This document shows, in pieces, positions 8,143 through 16,158 of a DNA stretch of 64,000 bases (its first letter is position 1; each line of letters starts with the position of its first letter). Under the pieces are notes generated by a model. The model did not search any database, was not told the DNA's origin, and saw nothing but the letters and a program-made list of their open reading frames with translations. The DNA is from Pseudonocardia abyssalis (GTDB lineage: Bacteria; Actinomycetota; Actinomycetes; Mycobacteriales; Pseudonocardiaceae). The stretch lies in assembly GCF_019263705.2 (NCBI RefSeq), contig NZ_JADQDK010000001.1, positions 5,890,001 to 5,954,000 on the forward strand. Direction: 5' to 3'. The position numbers were made by a program, and so were the translations under genes.

Positions 8143-9426
8143 TCAGATGCGGAGACGGCGACGGACCCGGGTGCGCAGCCGGGGGAGCGGGGTGCTCCGC
8201 CCGTCGTAGCGCAGGGCGGACTCGCGTTCGGCGAGCTCGCGGGCGGCGCCCGGGCCCAGGTCGTCGACGGACCGGGCGACGTCCCAGCCGTCGCGCAGGG
8301 CCCCGACCGGTTCGCACCCGTCGCGGTGCCGGGCGAACACCGAGGCCCACCGGTCGCCGTAGGACGCCGCGAGCAGCGGCCACTCGACGGCGGCCAGGCC
8401 GGCACGCTTGCGGAGCAGAGCACGCCGGGTGGCGTCGAGGCGGCCGGGGTCGACGGCCGGGGGTCGCGGACCGCCCGCCACCAGGTTCGCGACGAGCACC
8501 GTCTGCCGGTCGGTGAGGGGGGCTCCGGTGAACGACCCCGATCCCCGCGCAGCAGGACCCCGACCCGCGGGCCCCGACCCGCGCACCGCGGGGCCGCGTC
8601 TCGCAGGGGCGGTGGCGGAGCGGATCGCGGCCAGTTCGGCATGCAGGGCCGCCGCGGGCGGGTAGTGGCCGTCGCGTTCGAGCATCACCGCGGGCGGCGC
8701 GGGGAGCCGGTCGACGAGTGCGGACAGCAGCCCGAGCACGGCGTCGGGGACGGCCGCGGTGTGGGTGTCGTGGTGCAGCCCGTCGTGCTCGGCGCCGCCC
8801 GCGACGTGCACGTACGCGATGCGGTCGAGCGGGAACGACTCCAGCACGGCCTCGGGGTCCTGTCCGCGGTTGACGGCGTTGGCGTGCACGTTGGCGACGT
8901 CGAGGAGCAGCAGCGCGCCGGTGCGGTCGAGCAGCGCGGTGAGGAACTCGCCCTCGGTGTACTCGTCGTCGGGCCAGTCGAACAGGGCCGCGACGGGCTC
9001 CAGCGCGAGCGGGACGTCCAGCTCGGCCTGTGTGCGGGCCACGTTGGCGACGAGGACGTCGAGCGCCTCGCGGGAGCGGGGCAGCGGCAGGAGGTGCCCG
9101 GCGTCGCGGCCCCCGGCCCGGACGAACGCGACGTGCTCGCTCACCAGCGGCGCACCGAGCGCCGCGGCGCACGCGGCGAGGTGGGTGACGCGGCCCGCGT
9201 CGAGCGCGTCGGTGCCGCCGAGTGACAGCCGCACACCGTGCGGGACGACGGGGACACCACGCCCCCGCAGATCCGCCACCCCTCGAGGCGGATCTGCGGG
9301 AGCGAGGGACTCGGCGATGACCTCGGTGAACCCGAGGGCATCGATTGCGGACACCACGCCGGCGATCTCGGATCGCCAGCCGATACCCAGGCCCGTGGGG
9401 AGGGCCCCGGTGGCCTCAGCCACCAC
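8143..9426 (-). CDS. MNIO (DUF692) family iron enzyme with C-terminal partner-like domain
   Basis: About 427 residues starting at GTG 9426 (or 9423), inside the last codons of the TIGR04222-type gene, so translation is probably coupled. Residues 1-280 form a TIM barrel of the multinuclear non-heme iron oxygenase family: GLGIGWRSEI, SEHVAFVR, LALEPVAALF, LLLLDVANVHANAV, YVHVAGGAEHDG and LERDGHYP supply the usual His, Glu, Asp and Asn metal-ligand positions. A linker of RGSG/RGPA repeats (about 300-325) joins a C-terminal segment (PLTDRQTVLVANLVAGG to the end) resembling the partner protein usually encoded separately beside MNIO enzymes. Known MNIOs (MbnB, TglH, ChrH and others) modify cysteine or other residues of ribosomal peptides with a partner. 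The substrate here is inferred to be the Gly/Cys tail of the adjacent protein. Confidence 0.85.
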   Translation of the reverse strand: MVAEATGALPTGLGIGWRSEIAGVVSAIDALGFTEVIAESLAPADPPRGVADLRGRGVPVVPHGVRLSLGGTDALDAGRVTHLAACAAALGAPLVSEHVAFVRAGGRDAGHLLPLPRSREALDVLVANVARTQAELDVPLALEPVAALFDWPDDEYTEGEFLTALLDRTGALLLLDVANVHANAVNRGQDPEAVLESFPLDRIAYVHVAGGAEHDGLHHDTHTAAVPDAVLGLLSALVDRLPAPPAVMLERDGHYPPAAALHAELAAIRSATAPARRGPAVRGSGPAGRGPAARGSGSFTGAPLTDRQTVLVANLVAGGPRPPAVDPGRLDATRRALLRKRAGLAAVEWPLLAASYGDRWASVFARHRDGCEPVGALRDGWDVARSVDDLGPGAARELAERESALRYDGRSTPLPRLRTRVRRRLRI

Positions 9427-10306
9427 ACCCGCCGCCGCATCCGCCGCCCCCGCCGCCCCCGCCGCCCCCGTCGCCGCCCCCGCCCCCGTCGCCGCCTCCG
9501 CCGACGTAGCCGACGTCGCCCGACCCGGTGGTCGCGCGCTGCAGGGCGAGTTCCTCGGCGAACGCCGGGTCGGAGGCCCAGAGCGCGCTCGCCCCGAAGA
9601 TCCCGACGCCGAGCGCGGCGGTGGCCGGACCGTAGGCGACCCAGTCGGGGCGCTGGGCGGGGGCGAGGGCGTGGTGCTCCTGCGCGAGACGGGCCAGGAG
9701 GCGGTCACCGGCCCGGGTGCGCCGCGGCGCGCGCACCAGCAGCACGACCGTGACGAGCGAGACGGCGAGCAGGGCGACGACCAGGAACCCCACCGGCCGG
9801 CTCTCGGCCACACCGGCCAGCAGGCGCAGCAGCCCGAGCAGCGCGACCGCGCCCAGCCACCAGCCCGTCGCCCGGATCGCCCGGCGCCGCGGTTCGGACA
9901 GCAGCAGGCCTGCGGCGACGAGGCGCTTCTCGATGCCGTCGAGGGCGGAGCGGACGGGCCCGTGCAGCGGCAGCCGCGACCGCTGCACCGGGCTGCCGGT
10001 GGTGAAGTGGACGGCCCGCTCCAGCGCGTCGGCGCCCGGGGCGAGCCGGCCGACCGCGTGGATCGAGCCCTTGACCGGCGCGACCGTGCCGGTGAGGTGC
10101 ATCGCCGTCAGCGCCGAGGTGACGGCGAGGTCGGCCCCGCCGTTGAGGTAGGCCACGTCGTGCCCGCCCAGGTCGTGGGCGGGACGATCGGGACCCTCGG
10201 CCAGCGCGCGACGGTGGCGCACGGCCGCGACCCCCACCACCGCGGCGAGCAGCAGGTAGCCGAGCAGGAACTCCGGCCCGCTGATGCCCCAGGTGTCACC
10301 GGCCAT
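9416..10306 (-). CDS. TIGR04222-type membrane protein with Gly/Cys-rich C-terminal tail
   Basis: 296 residues from ATG 10306, preceded by AGGAGGTGTGCG; an in-frame ATG at 10345 lacks such a site. It has an N-terminal membrane segment (GPEFLLGYLLLAAVVGVAAV), a soluble domain with HDVAYLNGGADLAVTSALTAMH, typical of the TIGR04222 domain, then two more membrane segments at about 165-205. The last 30 residues are almost pure glycine with Asp and two Cys, ending GGGCGGGCGG. In actinobacteria this protein class is repeatedly found next to DUF692/MNIO genes. A tail of this kind looks like a substrate for post-translational modification, though no product is known to me. It overlaps the MNIO gene by 11 bp. 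Confidence 0.82.
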   Translation of the reverse strand: MAGDTWGISGPEFLLGYLLLAAVVGVAAVRHRRALAEGPDRPAHDLGGHDVAYLNGGADLAVTSALTAMHLTGTVAPVKGSIHAVGRLAPGADALERAVHFTTGSPVQRSRLPLHGPVRSALDGIEKRLVAAGLLLSEPRRRAIRATGWWLGAVALLGLLRLLAGVAESRPVGFLVVALLAVSLVTVVLLVRAPRRTRAGDRLLARLAQEHHALAPAQRPDWVAYGPATAALGVGIFGASALWASDPAFAEELALQRATTGSGDVGYVGGGGDGGGGGDGGGGGGGGGGCGGGCGG

Positions 10307-10317
10307 CGCACACCTCC

Positions 10318-10383
10318 TGAAGAACGTCCTCATGAGACGTCTCACAGTGTTGCGACGGGCCCCGCGTCAGGGAACGTTCTTCA
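10318..10383. promoter_or_regulatory. Nested inverted repeats upstream of the TIGR04222-MNIO operon
   Basis: An outer pair TGAAGAACGT (10318-10327) and ACGTTCTTCA (10374-10383) encloses a perfect 12-bp palindrome TGAGACGTCTCA (10333-10344). All of it lies in the 89 bp between sufE (ends 10396) and the ribosome-binding site of the TIGR04222-type gene. It could be the operator of that operon, or partly a terminator for sufE. Regulator unknown. Confidence 0.45.
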
Positions 10384-10395
10384 CCAGAACTTGAG

Positions 10396-10824
10396 CTACC
10401 CGGTCGCGGCGCGGACCTGCTTCTTGATCCGGCCGAGCATCGCCGACATACCCCGCAGCCGCAGCGGGCTCACCGCCTGGGCCAGCCCGAGTGCGGTGTA
10501 GAAGTCGTCGGGCACGGCGAGCACGTCGGTGGCCGGCTCGCCGTCGAGCCCCGTGTGCATGATCGACGCGAACCCGCGGGTCGTCGGGGACTCCGGCGGC
10601 GCGGAGAAGAACAGGTGGACGCGCTCGGCGTCGTCGACCTCCACCGCCAGGAACAGCGGCGACTGGCACTCGTGCACCTGCTCCATCGTCCCGGCGGCGT
10701 CGGCGAACCGCTCCGGCAGCTCCGGGAGCTCGCGGGAGAGCTCCAGGAGCAGTTCGAGGCGCTGCTTCGGGGTGACGGCGGCGAAGTCGTCGACCAGCTC
10801 GGCGAGCTGGGGCGGGAGGGTCAT
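10396..10824 (-). CDS. sufE: SufE-family sulfur acceptor protein
   Basis: 142 residues from ATG 10824, which overlaps the sseA stop as ATGA. It shows the SufE fold: [28 protein letters not shown], then [15 protein letters not shown] with the sulfur-accepting Cys at residue 53, and a C-terminal helix with [13 protein letters not shown] [14 protein letters not shown]. SufE accepts persulfide sulfur from cysteine desulfurases. Coupling to the rhodanese gene just upstream suggests it takes part in sulfur transfer together with SseA. Identity is clear; the specific donor and acceptor are inferred. Confidence 0.9.
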   Translation of the reverse strand: MTLPPQLAELVDDFAAVTPKQRLELLLELSRELPELPERFADAAGTMEQVHECQSPLFLAVEVDDAERVHLFFSAPPESPTTRGFASIMHTGLDGEPATDVLAVPDDFYTALGLAQAVSPLRLRGMSAMLGRIKKQVRAATG

Positions 10825-11705
10825 CCGCGCTCGGTCCCCTGGACGATCGGGACCCGCACGGCGTTGCCCCACTCGGTCCAGCTGCCGTCGTAGTTGCGGA
10901 CGTGCTCGAAGCCGAGCAGGTGGGTGAGCACGAACCAGGTGTGGCTGGAGCGCTCGCCGATGCGGCAGTACGCGACCACGTCGTCCGACGCGGAGAGCCC
11001 CTGCTCCTGCTCGTAGATCGCCGCCAGCTCGGCGCGGGAGCGGAACGTGGCGTCCTCGGCGGCGGCGCGGGCCCATGGCACGCTCGCCGCCCCGGGGATG
11101 TGGCCGCCGCGGACGGCGCCCTCCTGCGGGTAGTCGGGCATGTGCAGCAGCTCGCCGGAGTACTCACCGGGGGAGCGGACGTCGACGAGAGGCTTGCCGA
11201 GGTGCGTGAGGACGTCGTCCTTGAACGCGCGGATCGCGGTGTCGTCGCGCTCCACGACCGGGTACTCGACGGCCTCGGGCTTCGGGGCGTCGGTCGTCAT
11301 CTCGCGGCCCTCGGCGACCCACTTCGCGCGCCCGCCGTCGAGCATGCGGACGTCGGCGTGGCCGAACAGGCTGAACACCCACAGCGCGTAGGTGGCCCAC
11401 CAGTTGTTGCGGTCGCCGTAGAACACGACGGTGGTGTCGCGGGTGATGCCGCGCTCGCCGCAGATCTCGGCGAAACGGGCGCCGTCGACGTAGTCGCGGG
11501 TGGTGGGGTCGTTGAGCTCGGTGTGCCAGTCGACCTTCACCGAGCCGGGGATGTGGCCGGTCTCGTAGAGCAGCACGTCCTCGTCGGACTCGACGACGAC
11601 GAGGCCGTCGGCGCCGAGGTTCTCGGCCAGCCACGCCGTGGTGACCAGGCGCTCCGGGTGCGCGTACTCGGCGAGCTTCGGATCGGGGTCGTTCTGCAGA
11701 GCCAT
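10821..11705 (-). CDS. sseA: Thiosulfate/3-mercaptopyruvate sulfurtransferase (tandem rhodanese)
   Basis: 294 residues from ATG 11705. Two rhodanese domains are present. The N-terminal one (about 20-135) has [17 protein letters not shown] and [15 protein letters not shown], with Asp at the catalytic-cysteine position, so it is structural. The C-terminal one (about 160-290) carries the active site [11 protein letters not shown] with Cys 247 and [13 protein letters not shown]. It transfers sulfane sulfur from thiosulfate or mercaptopyruvate. It lies between maf and sufE on the minus strand in the actinobacterial accD-accE-maf-sseA order, here split by extra genes. Confidence 0.92.
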   Translation of the reverse strand: MALQNDPDPKLAEYAHPERLVTTAWLAENLGADGLVVVESDEDVLLYETGHIPGSVKVDWHTELNDPTTRDYVDGARFAEICGERGITRDTTVVFYGDRNNWWATYALWVFSLFGHADVRMLDGGRAKWVAEGREMTTDAPKPEAVEYPVVERDDTAIRAFKDDVLTHLGKPLVDVRSPGEYSGELLHMPDYPQEGAVRGGHIPGAASVPWARAAAEDATFRSRAELAAIYEQEQGLSASDDVVAYCRIGERSSHTWFVLTHLLGFEHVRNYDGSWTEWGNAVRVPIVQGTERG

Positions 11706-11715
11706 GCCCCACACG

Positions 11716-12333
11716 TTAGTCCTGTCGCCACAGGTCCGTGACCTGGACGCCGACCCCGGCGAACAGCCTGCGCACGAGCGGGAGGCTGATCCCGATGACG
11801 TTGGACGGGTCGCCGTCGACCCCCTCCACGAACCACCCGCCGAGCCCGTCGAGGGTGAACGCGCCGGCGACGAGCAGTGGCTCCCCGGTGCCGAGGTAGG
11901 CGTCGAGCTCCTCGTCGGTGGGCTCGCCGAACCGCACCACGGTGACGGCGTGCCCCTCGGCGACCCGCTCGATCTCGCCGTCGACGACCCGGAGCACCGC
12001 GTGCCCGGTGACGAGTTCGCCGGTGCCGCCCGCCATCGCCCGCCAGCGGGCGCGGGCATCGTCGGCGGTGGCGGGCTTGCCGACGAGGTCGCCGGCGAAG
12101 TGCAGCATCGAGTCGCAGCCGATGACGACGGCGTCCGGCTCGTCGGTCCGGCGCGCCACCGTGGTGGCCTTCGCGCCCGCGAGCGTCGTGACCTTCTCCG
12201 CGGGGGTGGCGCCGGGGATCGTGGCGAGCAGGGCGTCCTCGTCGACGTCGGAGACCTCGACGAGCGGGTCCAGCCCCGCCGCGCGCAGGACCGAGAGACG
12301 GGCGGGGGAGGCCGAGGCCAGAACGACGCGCAC
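11716..12333 (-). CDS. maf: Maf-like nucleoside triphosphate pyrophosphatase
   Basis: 205 residues. It begins [20 protein letters not shown], the Maf signature loop that binds the nucleotide phosphates, followed by [37 protein letters not shown] with the catalytic Asp, and [14 protein letters not shown] near the C-terminus. Maf proteins hydrolyse non-canonical or modified nucleoside triphosphates to monophosphates and can affect septum formation. It lies 10 bp upstream of sseA and is probably in the same operon. Confidence 0.92.
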   Translation of the reverse strand: MRVVLASASPARLSVLRAAGLDPLVEVSDVDEDALLATIPGATPAEKVTTLAGAKATTVARRTDEPDAVVIGCDSMLHFAGDLVGKPATADDARARWRAMAGGTGELVTGHAVLRVVDGEIERVAEGHAVTVVRFGEPTDEELDAYLGTGEPLLVAGAFTLDGLGGWFVEGVDGDPSNVIGISLPLVRRLFAGVGVQVTDLWRQD

Positions 12334-12386
12334 GACGCCGGACCCTACGGCCGCGACGCCGTGCGCGCCGTTCGCGGGCCGAGGGG

Positions 12387-12626
12387 TCAGCAGCTGCCGC
12401 CGCCCCCGCCGTCGCCCCCGCCGCCCCCTCCGGAACCGCCGCCGTCACCGCAGGAGCCACCGCCGTCGCCGCCCCAGCCGCCGGCCCAGATGCCCGCGGA
12501 ACCGGCGTCGCCGCCGGAGCGAACGCGGCGGCGCCCGCCGCGGACGGCCGACCGGGACAGCCCGATGACCAGTGCGATCAGGACCACCGCGACGAGCAGT
12601 CCGACCACCAGGATCGATGCGTTCAC
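12387..12626 (-). CDS. Small single-pass membrane peptide with Gly/Ser/Cys-rich tail
   Basis: 79 residues. GTG 12626 follows AGGAGGTGTGTC, nearly the same ribosome-binding site as the TIGR04222-type gene. Residues 4-23 form one membrane helix (ILVVGLLVAVVLIALVIGL), followed by a basic stop-transfer stretch RGGRRRVRSGG. The last 35 residues are mostly Gly with Asp, Ser, two Trp and two Cys, the final residue being Cys. The tail closely resembles the C-terminus of the TIGR04222-type protein 2.1 kb away (GGGGDGGGGG runs before Cys). I infer it may be a second substrate of the MNIO enzyme. It could instead be a low-complexity membrane peptide of unrelated role. Confidence 0.6.
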   Translation of the reverse strand: MNASILVVGLLVAVVLIALVIGLSRSAVRGGRRRVRSGGDAGSAGIWAGGWGGDGGGSCGDGGGSGGGGGGDGGGGGSC

Positions 12627-12900
12627 GACACACCTCCTCGGTGGGCCGCGGCCCGCGTCCCCCCGGACGCCGGGACCGGTGCGGCCCTCGCCACGAGTGT
12701 GGGCCCGGTCACCGCATCCGGGCCAGTCACTTGATCAGGACTTAGGGAGTGTCCGACGGATCTCCAGCCGGCCGGTGACGCCCCGGGCGACCACCCCGCC
12801 GCATTCTCGTCGACGCCGATCCAACCCGGGACCGGCCACTCCTCGGGCTTGCGGAGCGGCCACCCGGAACGCCGCGACGTCGGCATGGAGCCGACGGGCA

Positions 12901-12916
12901 GCCCTAGGCCTAGGGC
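12901..12916. repeat. 16-bp perfect palindrome over the DUF427 stop codon
   Basis: GCCCTAGGCCTAGGGC is a perfect palindrome containing two CCTAGG units. The TAG stop of the DUF427 gene (12910-12912 on the complement) is part of it. Possible short terminator or protein-binding site; no further support. Confidence 0.35.
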
Positions 12917-13191
12917 GCGACCGTGACGCCCTTCCAGAACGCGTAGTGCCCCGTGATCTGCGCGGCCGGGCCCTTCGGGGTCGGGTAGTAGAAGGCGGCG
13001 TCGGCGTTCTCCGCGCCGTCGACGACCAGGGTCTTGTAGCTCGCGGTTCCCTTCCACGAGCACACGCTGGTGTGGTCGGAGTCGCGCAGGTACTCCGCCT
13101 TCACCGAGTCGGCCGGGAAGTAGTGGTTGTTCTCGACGACGACGGTGGAGTCGCTCTCGGCGATCACGGTGCCGTTCCAGGTGGCCTTCAT
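12910..13191 (-). CDS. DUF427 domain protein
   Basis: 93 residues from ATG 13191, which gives the usual family start MKATWNGTVIAESD. The conserved features VVENNHYFP, a DHTSVCSWKGTASYKTLVVDG core with the near-invariant CxWKG, and AAFYYPTPKGPAAQITGHYAFWKG all match the compact DUF427 beta-barrel. The function of the family is unknown. The gene is followed by about 280 bp with no gene before the Gly/Cys peptide, and is divergent from the conservon. Confidence 0.9.
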   Translation of the reverse strand: MKATWNGTVIAESDSTVVVENNHYFPADSVKAEYLRDSDHTSVCSWKGTASYKTLVVDGAENADAAFYYPTPKGPAAQITGHYAFWKGVTVAP

Positions 13192-13571
13192 GGGGCCGAT
13201 CCTGCCGGTGTCCGGAGGTCTGCGCACCGCGGACCACCGCCTCCCGGCCCGATCCCGACGGAGGACCGGGGGTAGGTCCGAACGGAGCAGCCCTACTGCT
13301 CCGGGACGCGGTGACGCTCCGCGCCGTCCGTGGCGCCCAGCGCACGTCGTCGGGCGCCGGATGGATCACCCGGGCCCTCGGTCGCGTGGTGCCCGTCCGC
13401 GGCGCGGTCCGTTCGGACGCCACGCGTACCCCCGTTCGCGCGGCCGGAGCGCCGACCGGCTGCTCCGCTCCGCCCAGCGCTCTGGTACGCAGCGTGATCG
13501 GGCCGTGAGCGACCCGTACGGTGCGCGGCCGAGGCATGGCGTCCGTCGTGGTCGCCGGAGGGGACAGCACG
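13192..13571. other. Intergenic region between divergent DUF427 gene and conservon
   Basis: 380 bp with no convincing gene; frames here lack family features. It must hold the promoters of both directions. A stem-loop GGAGCAG-CCCTA-CTGCTCC lies at 13284-13302. In-frame starts GTG 13521 and ATG 13536 upstream of cvnA fall in this stretch and cannot be excluded. Confidence 0.5.
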
Positions 13572-15419
13572 ATGTACGTGGACTCGCCCGTCGATCCCGC
13601 GCCGGGCGCGGTCGACGCCGGACCGGCGCCTGCGCCGGCCCGATCCCTGTGGGACTACCTGCCCCGCGGCAACACGCTCGACGACCGGTCCTGGCACCAC
13701 CGCCACCGCCTGCTGCTGCGGACGCTGGCGCTGCACCTGCCCGCGCTCGCGGTGCTGGGCCTCGCGCTCGGCAACCCGGTCCTGGTCATCGGCGCCACGC
13801 TGCTCGGTCCCGTGGCGGGTCTCGCCGCCGGCGTGCTCGTGGCCCACCGACGGCTCGCGTCGTTCTTCGTCACCGGCGGGCTGGTGTTCTGCTCCGCGGG
13901 CCTGGTCGTGCTCACCTCGGGGAGTATCGAGGCGCACTTCCACTTCTTCATCATCATCGGCTTCATCGCGCTGTACCAGGACTGGGTGCCGTTCCTGTGG
14001 AACGTCGCATTCACCGTCCTGAGCCACGGGATCGGCACGATCTGGCTCGGCGGCCTGATCTTCGCCCACCCCGCGGGCCAGGCGAACCCCTGGCTCTGGT
14101 CGGCGATCCACGGCCTCGGTGTGCTCGCCGCCTGCGTCGGCATGGTGATCTTCTGGCGGATCACGGAGGACGAGCAGTCGCAGAAGGAGGAGCTGAGCAG
14201 GCAGCTCGTCACCGCCGACGCGGAGATCGGCCGGCGGCGGTTCGCCTCCGACATGCTGGTCAACCTGGCCCGGCGTAACCAGAGCATGCTCTACCGGCAG
14301 CTGGACATCATCAACCAGCTCGAGGAGAAGGAGCAGGACCCGGACGCGCTCGCGGACCTCTTCACCCTCGACCACCTCGCCACCCGCGTCCGGCGCAACG
14401 CCGAGAGCCTGCTCGTACTGGCCGGGGAGCAGCCGCCGCGGACGTGGACGGCGCCCGTGCCGCTGCGCGACGTCGTGCGGGCGGCCATCGCCGAGACCGA
14501 GGACCTGGACCGGGTGACGACGGTGATCGACGATCGCGTGGGTGCCGTCTCCGGGCGCAGCGTCGCCGACCTCACCCACCTGCTCGCCGAGCTCACCGAG
14601 AACGCCGTGCGCTTCTCGCCGCCGGACACGACCGTGACCGTCCGCGCCCGCCCCGACCCGCGCGCGGAGAACGCGTGCCTGGTGACCGTCGAGGACTGGG
14701 GGGTCGGGATGCCGGAGGCCGACCTGGCCGCGGCCAACGAGCAGCTCGCCGACCCGCAGGACGTCGACCTCGCCGTCGCCCAGCGGCTGGGCTTCCACGT
14801 CGTCGCGCGGCTGGCGGCCCGGCACGGGATCGGCGTGTCCCTCGGTGCCACCCCCGGTTCCGGCGTCACGGCGGTCGTCGTGCTGCCCTCCGCGCTGTTC
14901 CTGTCACCGCCCGGTGGGGTTCCGCTGCCCCGCCGCGCGCCGGGGGACCAGACCCCCGCCCGGCACGCCGCCCGGTTCGACGGCGCTACGCCCGCCGCGG
15001 TCGAGCCGCCCGTCCGGACGGCCGCCCCGGTGCCCGAACCCGCCTCCGCGTGGGCGACCCCGTTCGCAGTGCCGACGGAGGGGGCGCCCTCGGGTGACTG
15101 GGAAGGCTGGTGGCGGCCGGAGACGGGCGCACCGCAGGAGCGGTTCGACGCCCCGCCGCGCCCGGTCGGCGGGCCCGTTCCGGCGGTGCCGAGCCCTCGG
15201 CCCCGGCCGGCGGCCGAGCCACCCGGCCCGGTCGAGCCCGGGCGCGGCGGGTTGCGCCGCCGCGTCCCGCAGGCGCACCTCGCGCCCGAGCTCCGCGGCC
15301 CCGCGGCGCCCGACCCGGCCGGTCCCGCGCACGACGGCGCCGCCGTCAGCGCGCTCTCGCGCTACCAGGCCAGCCGCAGCGCGGCACAGCTCGCCGTCGA
15401 CAACGGAGGTGCGTCGTGA
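13572..15419 (+). CDS. cvnA: Conservon sensor histidine kinase-like protein (CvnA)
   Basis: About 615 residues from ATG 13572, chosen because GGAGGGG lies 8 bp upstream. Residues about 45-195 contain five to six membrane helices, with HFHFFIIIGFIALYQDW in the loop region, a pattern of MASE-like sensor domains. A dimerisation-like helix follows (RRFASDMLVNLARRNQSMLYRQLDII) with no standard phospho-accepting H box; then a GHKL ATPase with the N box LTENAVRFSPP and G box DWGVGMPEADL. The C-terminal 200 residues are Pro/Ala/Arg-rich and unstructured. CvnA proteins work with a roadblock protein, a DUF742 protein and a small GTPase encoded downstream, and together resemble a membrane G-protein signalling complex. 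Stop and next start overlap as GTGA. Confidence 0.88.
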   Translation: MYVDSPVDPAPGAVDAGPAPAPARSLWDYLPRGNTLDDRSWHHRHRLLLRTLALHLPALAVLGLALGNPVLVIGATLLGPVAGLAAGVLVAHRRLASFFVTGGLVFCSAGLVVLTSGSIEAHFHFFIIIGFIALYQDWVPFLWNVAFTVLSHGIGTIWLGGLIFAHPAGQANPWLWSAIHGLGVLAACVGMVIFWRITEDEQSQKEELSRQLVTADAEIGRRRFASDMLVNLARRNQSMLYRQLDIINQLEEKEQDPDALADLFTLDHLATRVRRNAESLLVLAGEQPPRTWTAPVPLRDVVRAAIAETEDLDRVTTVIDDRVGAVSGRSVADLTHLLAELTENAVRFSPPDTTVTVRARPDPRAENACLVTVEDWGVGMPEADLAAANEQLADPQDVDLAVAQRLGFHVVARLAARHGIGVSLGATPGSGVTAVVVLPSALFLSPPGGVPLPRRAPGDQTPARHAARFDGATPAAVEPPVRTAAPVPEPASAWATPFAVPTEGAPSGDWEGWWRPETGAPQERFDAPPRPVGGPVPAVPSPRPRPAAEPPGPVEPGRGGLRRRVPQAHLAPELRGPAAPDPAGPAHDGAAVSALSRYQASRSAAQLAVDNGGAS

Positions 15420-15805
15420 CGGGGCAGCTGGACTGGATGCTGGAGGAGTTCGTCGGAAGCACCCCGGGCGTGGTGCACGGCGTGCTGGTCTCGGCCGACG
15501 GGCTGCGGCTCGCGACGTCGGCGCACGTCGGCGTGGCGCTGGGGGACCAGCTCTCCGCGGCGGCCTCGGGCCTGGTCAGCCTCGCGCGCGGTACCGCCCA
15601 CCTGCTCGCGGCCGGGCCGGTGGCGCAGACGATCCTGGAGATGGCGGGCGGCTACCTGTTCGTCACGTCGATCAGCCACGGCGCGACGCTCTCGGTGTTC
15701 GCCGAGCGGCAGTGCGACATCGGGATGGTCGGCTACGAGATGACGCTGCTCGCCGCGCGGGCCGGGCACGCCCTCACCCCGGCGATGCGTTCGGCTGGGA
15801 CGTGA
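15416..15805 (+). CDS. cvnB: Roadblock/LC7 domain protein (CvnB)
   Basis: 129 residues, GTG start overlapping the cvnA stop; GGAGG lies 6 bp upstream. The sequence QLDWMLEEFVGSTPGVVHGVLVSADGLRLATS and LARGTAHLLAAG, with GGYLFVTSISHGATLSVFA, is the roadblock/LC7 fold. These proteins regulate small GTPases (MglB-like role). It is the second gene of the conservon and probably acts on CvnD. Confidence 0.92.
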   Translation: MTGQLDWMLEEFVGSTPGVVHGVLVSADGLRLATSAHVGVALGDQLSAAASGLVSLARGTAHLLAAGPVAQTILEMAGGYLFVTSISHGATLSVFAERQCDIGMVGYEMTLLAARAGHALTPAMRSAGT

Positions 15806-16158
15806 GCGAGCACCGGCCGGACGGGCGGGTGGTCCCGGTGTACGCCATCACCCGGGGCCGGACGCGTTCGGTCGAGGGCCGGGACATGCCGGTCGAGACC
15901 CTCGTGACCGCCATCGCCGACGTCCTCCCGGGCGGACTCGACCCGGAGTACCGCACAGCTGTGGAGCTGGCCGCGCGACCGGTGTCGATCGCCGAGGTGG
16001 GGGCCGCGCTCGGCGTGCCCATCGGTGTGGCCCGGGTGGTGGTCAGCGACCTCGTCGGTGCCGGACATCTCGCGGTGCACCTGCCGCCGACGGGTGAGGG
16101 CGGGCCGGTGCCCGCGGTACTGGAACGACTGCTGGAGGGTCTGCGTGCGCGTCGATGA
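15802..16158 (+). CDS. cvnC: DUF742 protein (CvnC)
   Basis: 118 residues from GTG 15802, overlapping the cvnB stop as GTGA. It has the DUF742 pattern: RVVPVYAITRGRTRS near the N-terminus, LPPEYR-like GLDPEYRTAVELAARPVSIAEVGAALGVPIGVARVVVSDLVGAGHL, a winged-helix-like C-terminus. Third conservon component. DUF742 proteins are thought to link the kinase-like protein and GTPase, but the mechanism is unclear. Confidence 0.92.
   Translation: MSEHRPDGRVVPVYAITRGRTRSVEGRDMPVETLVTAIADVLPGGLDPEYRTAVELAARPVSIAEVGAALGVPIGVARVVVSDLVGAGHLAVHLPPTGEGGPVPAVLERLLEGLRARR

Noticed and set aside
9427..9813. Extended N-terminus of the MNIO frame
   Set aside because: The frame upstream of 9426 overlaps the TIGR04222-type gene, is Pro/Arg/Ser-rich and resembles no domain; MNIO homology begins at GLGIGWR.
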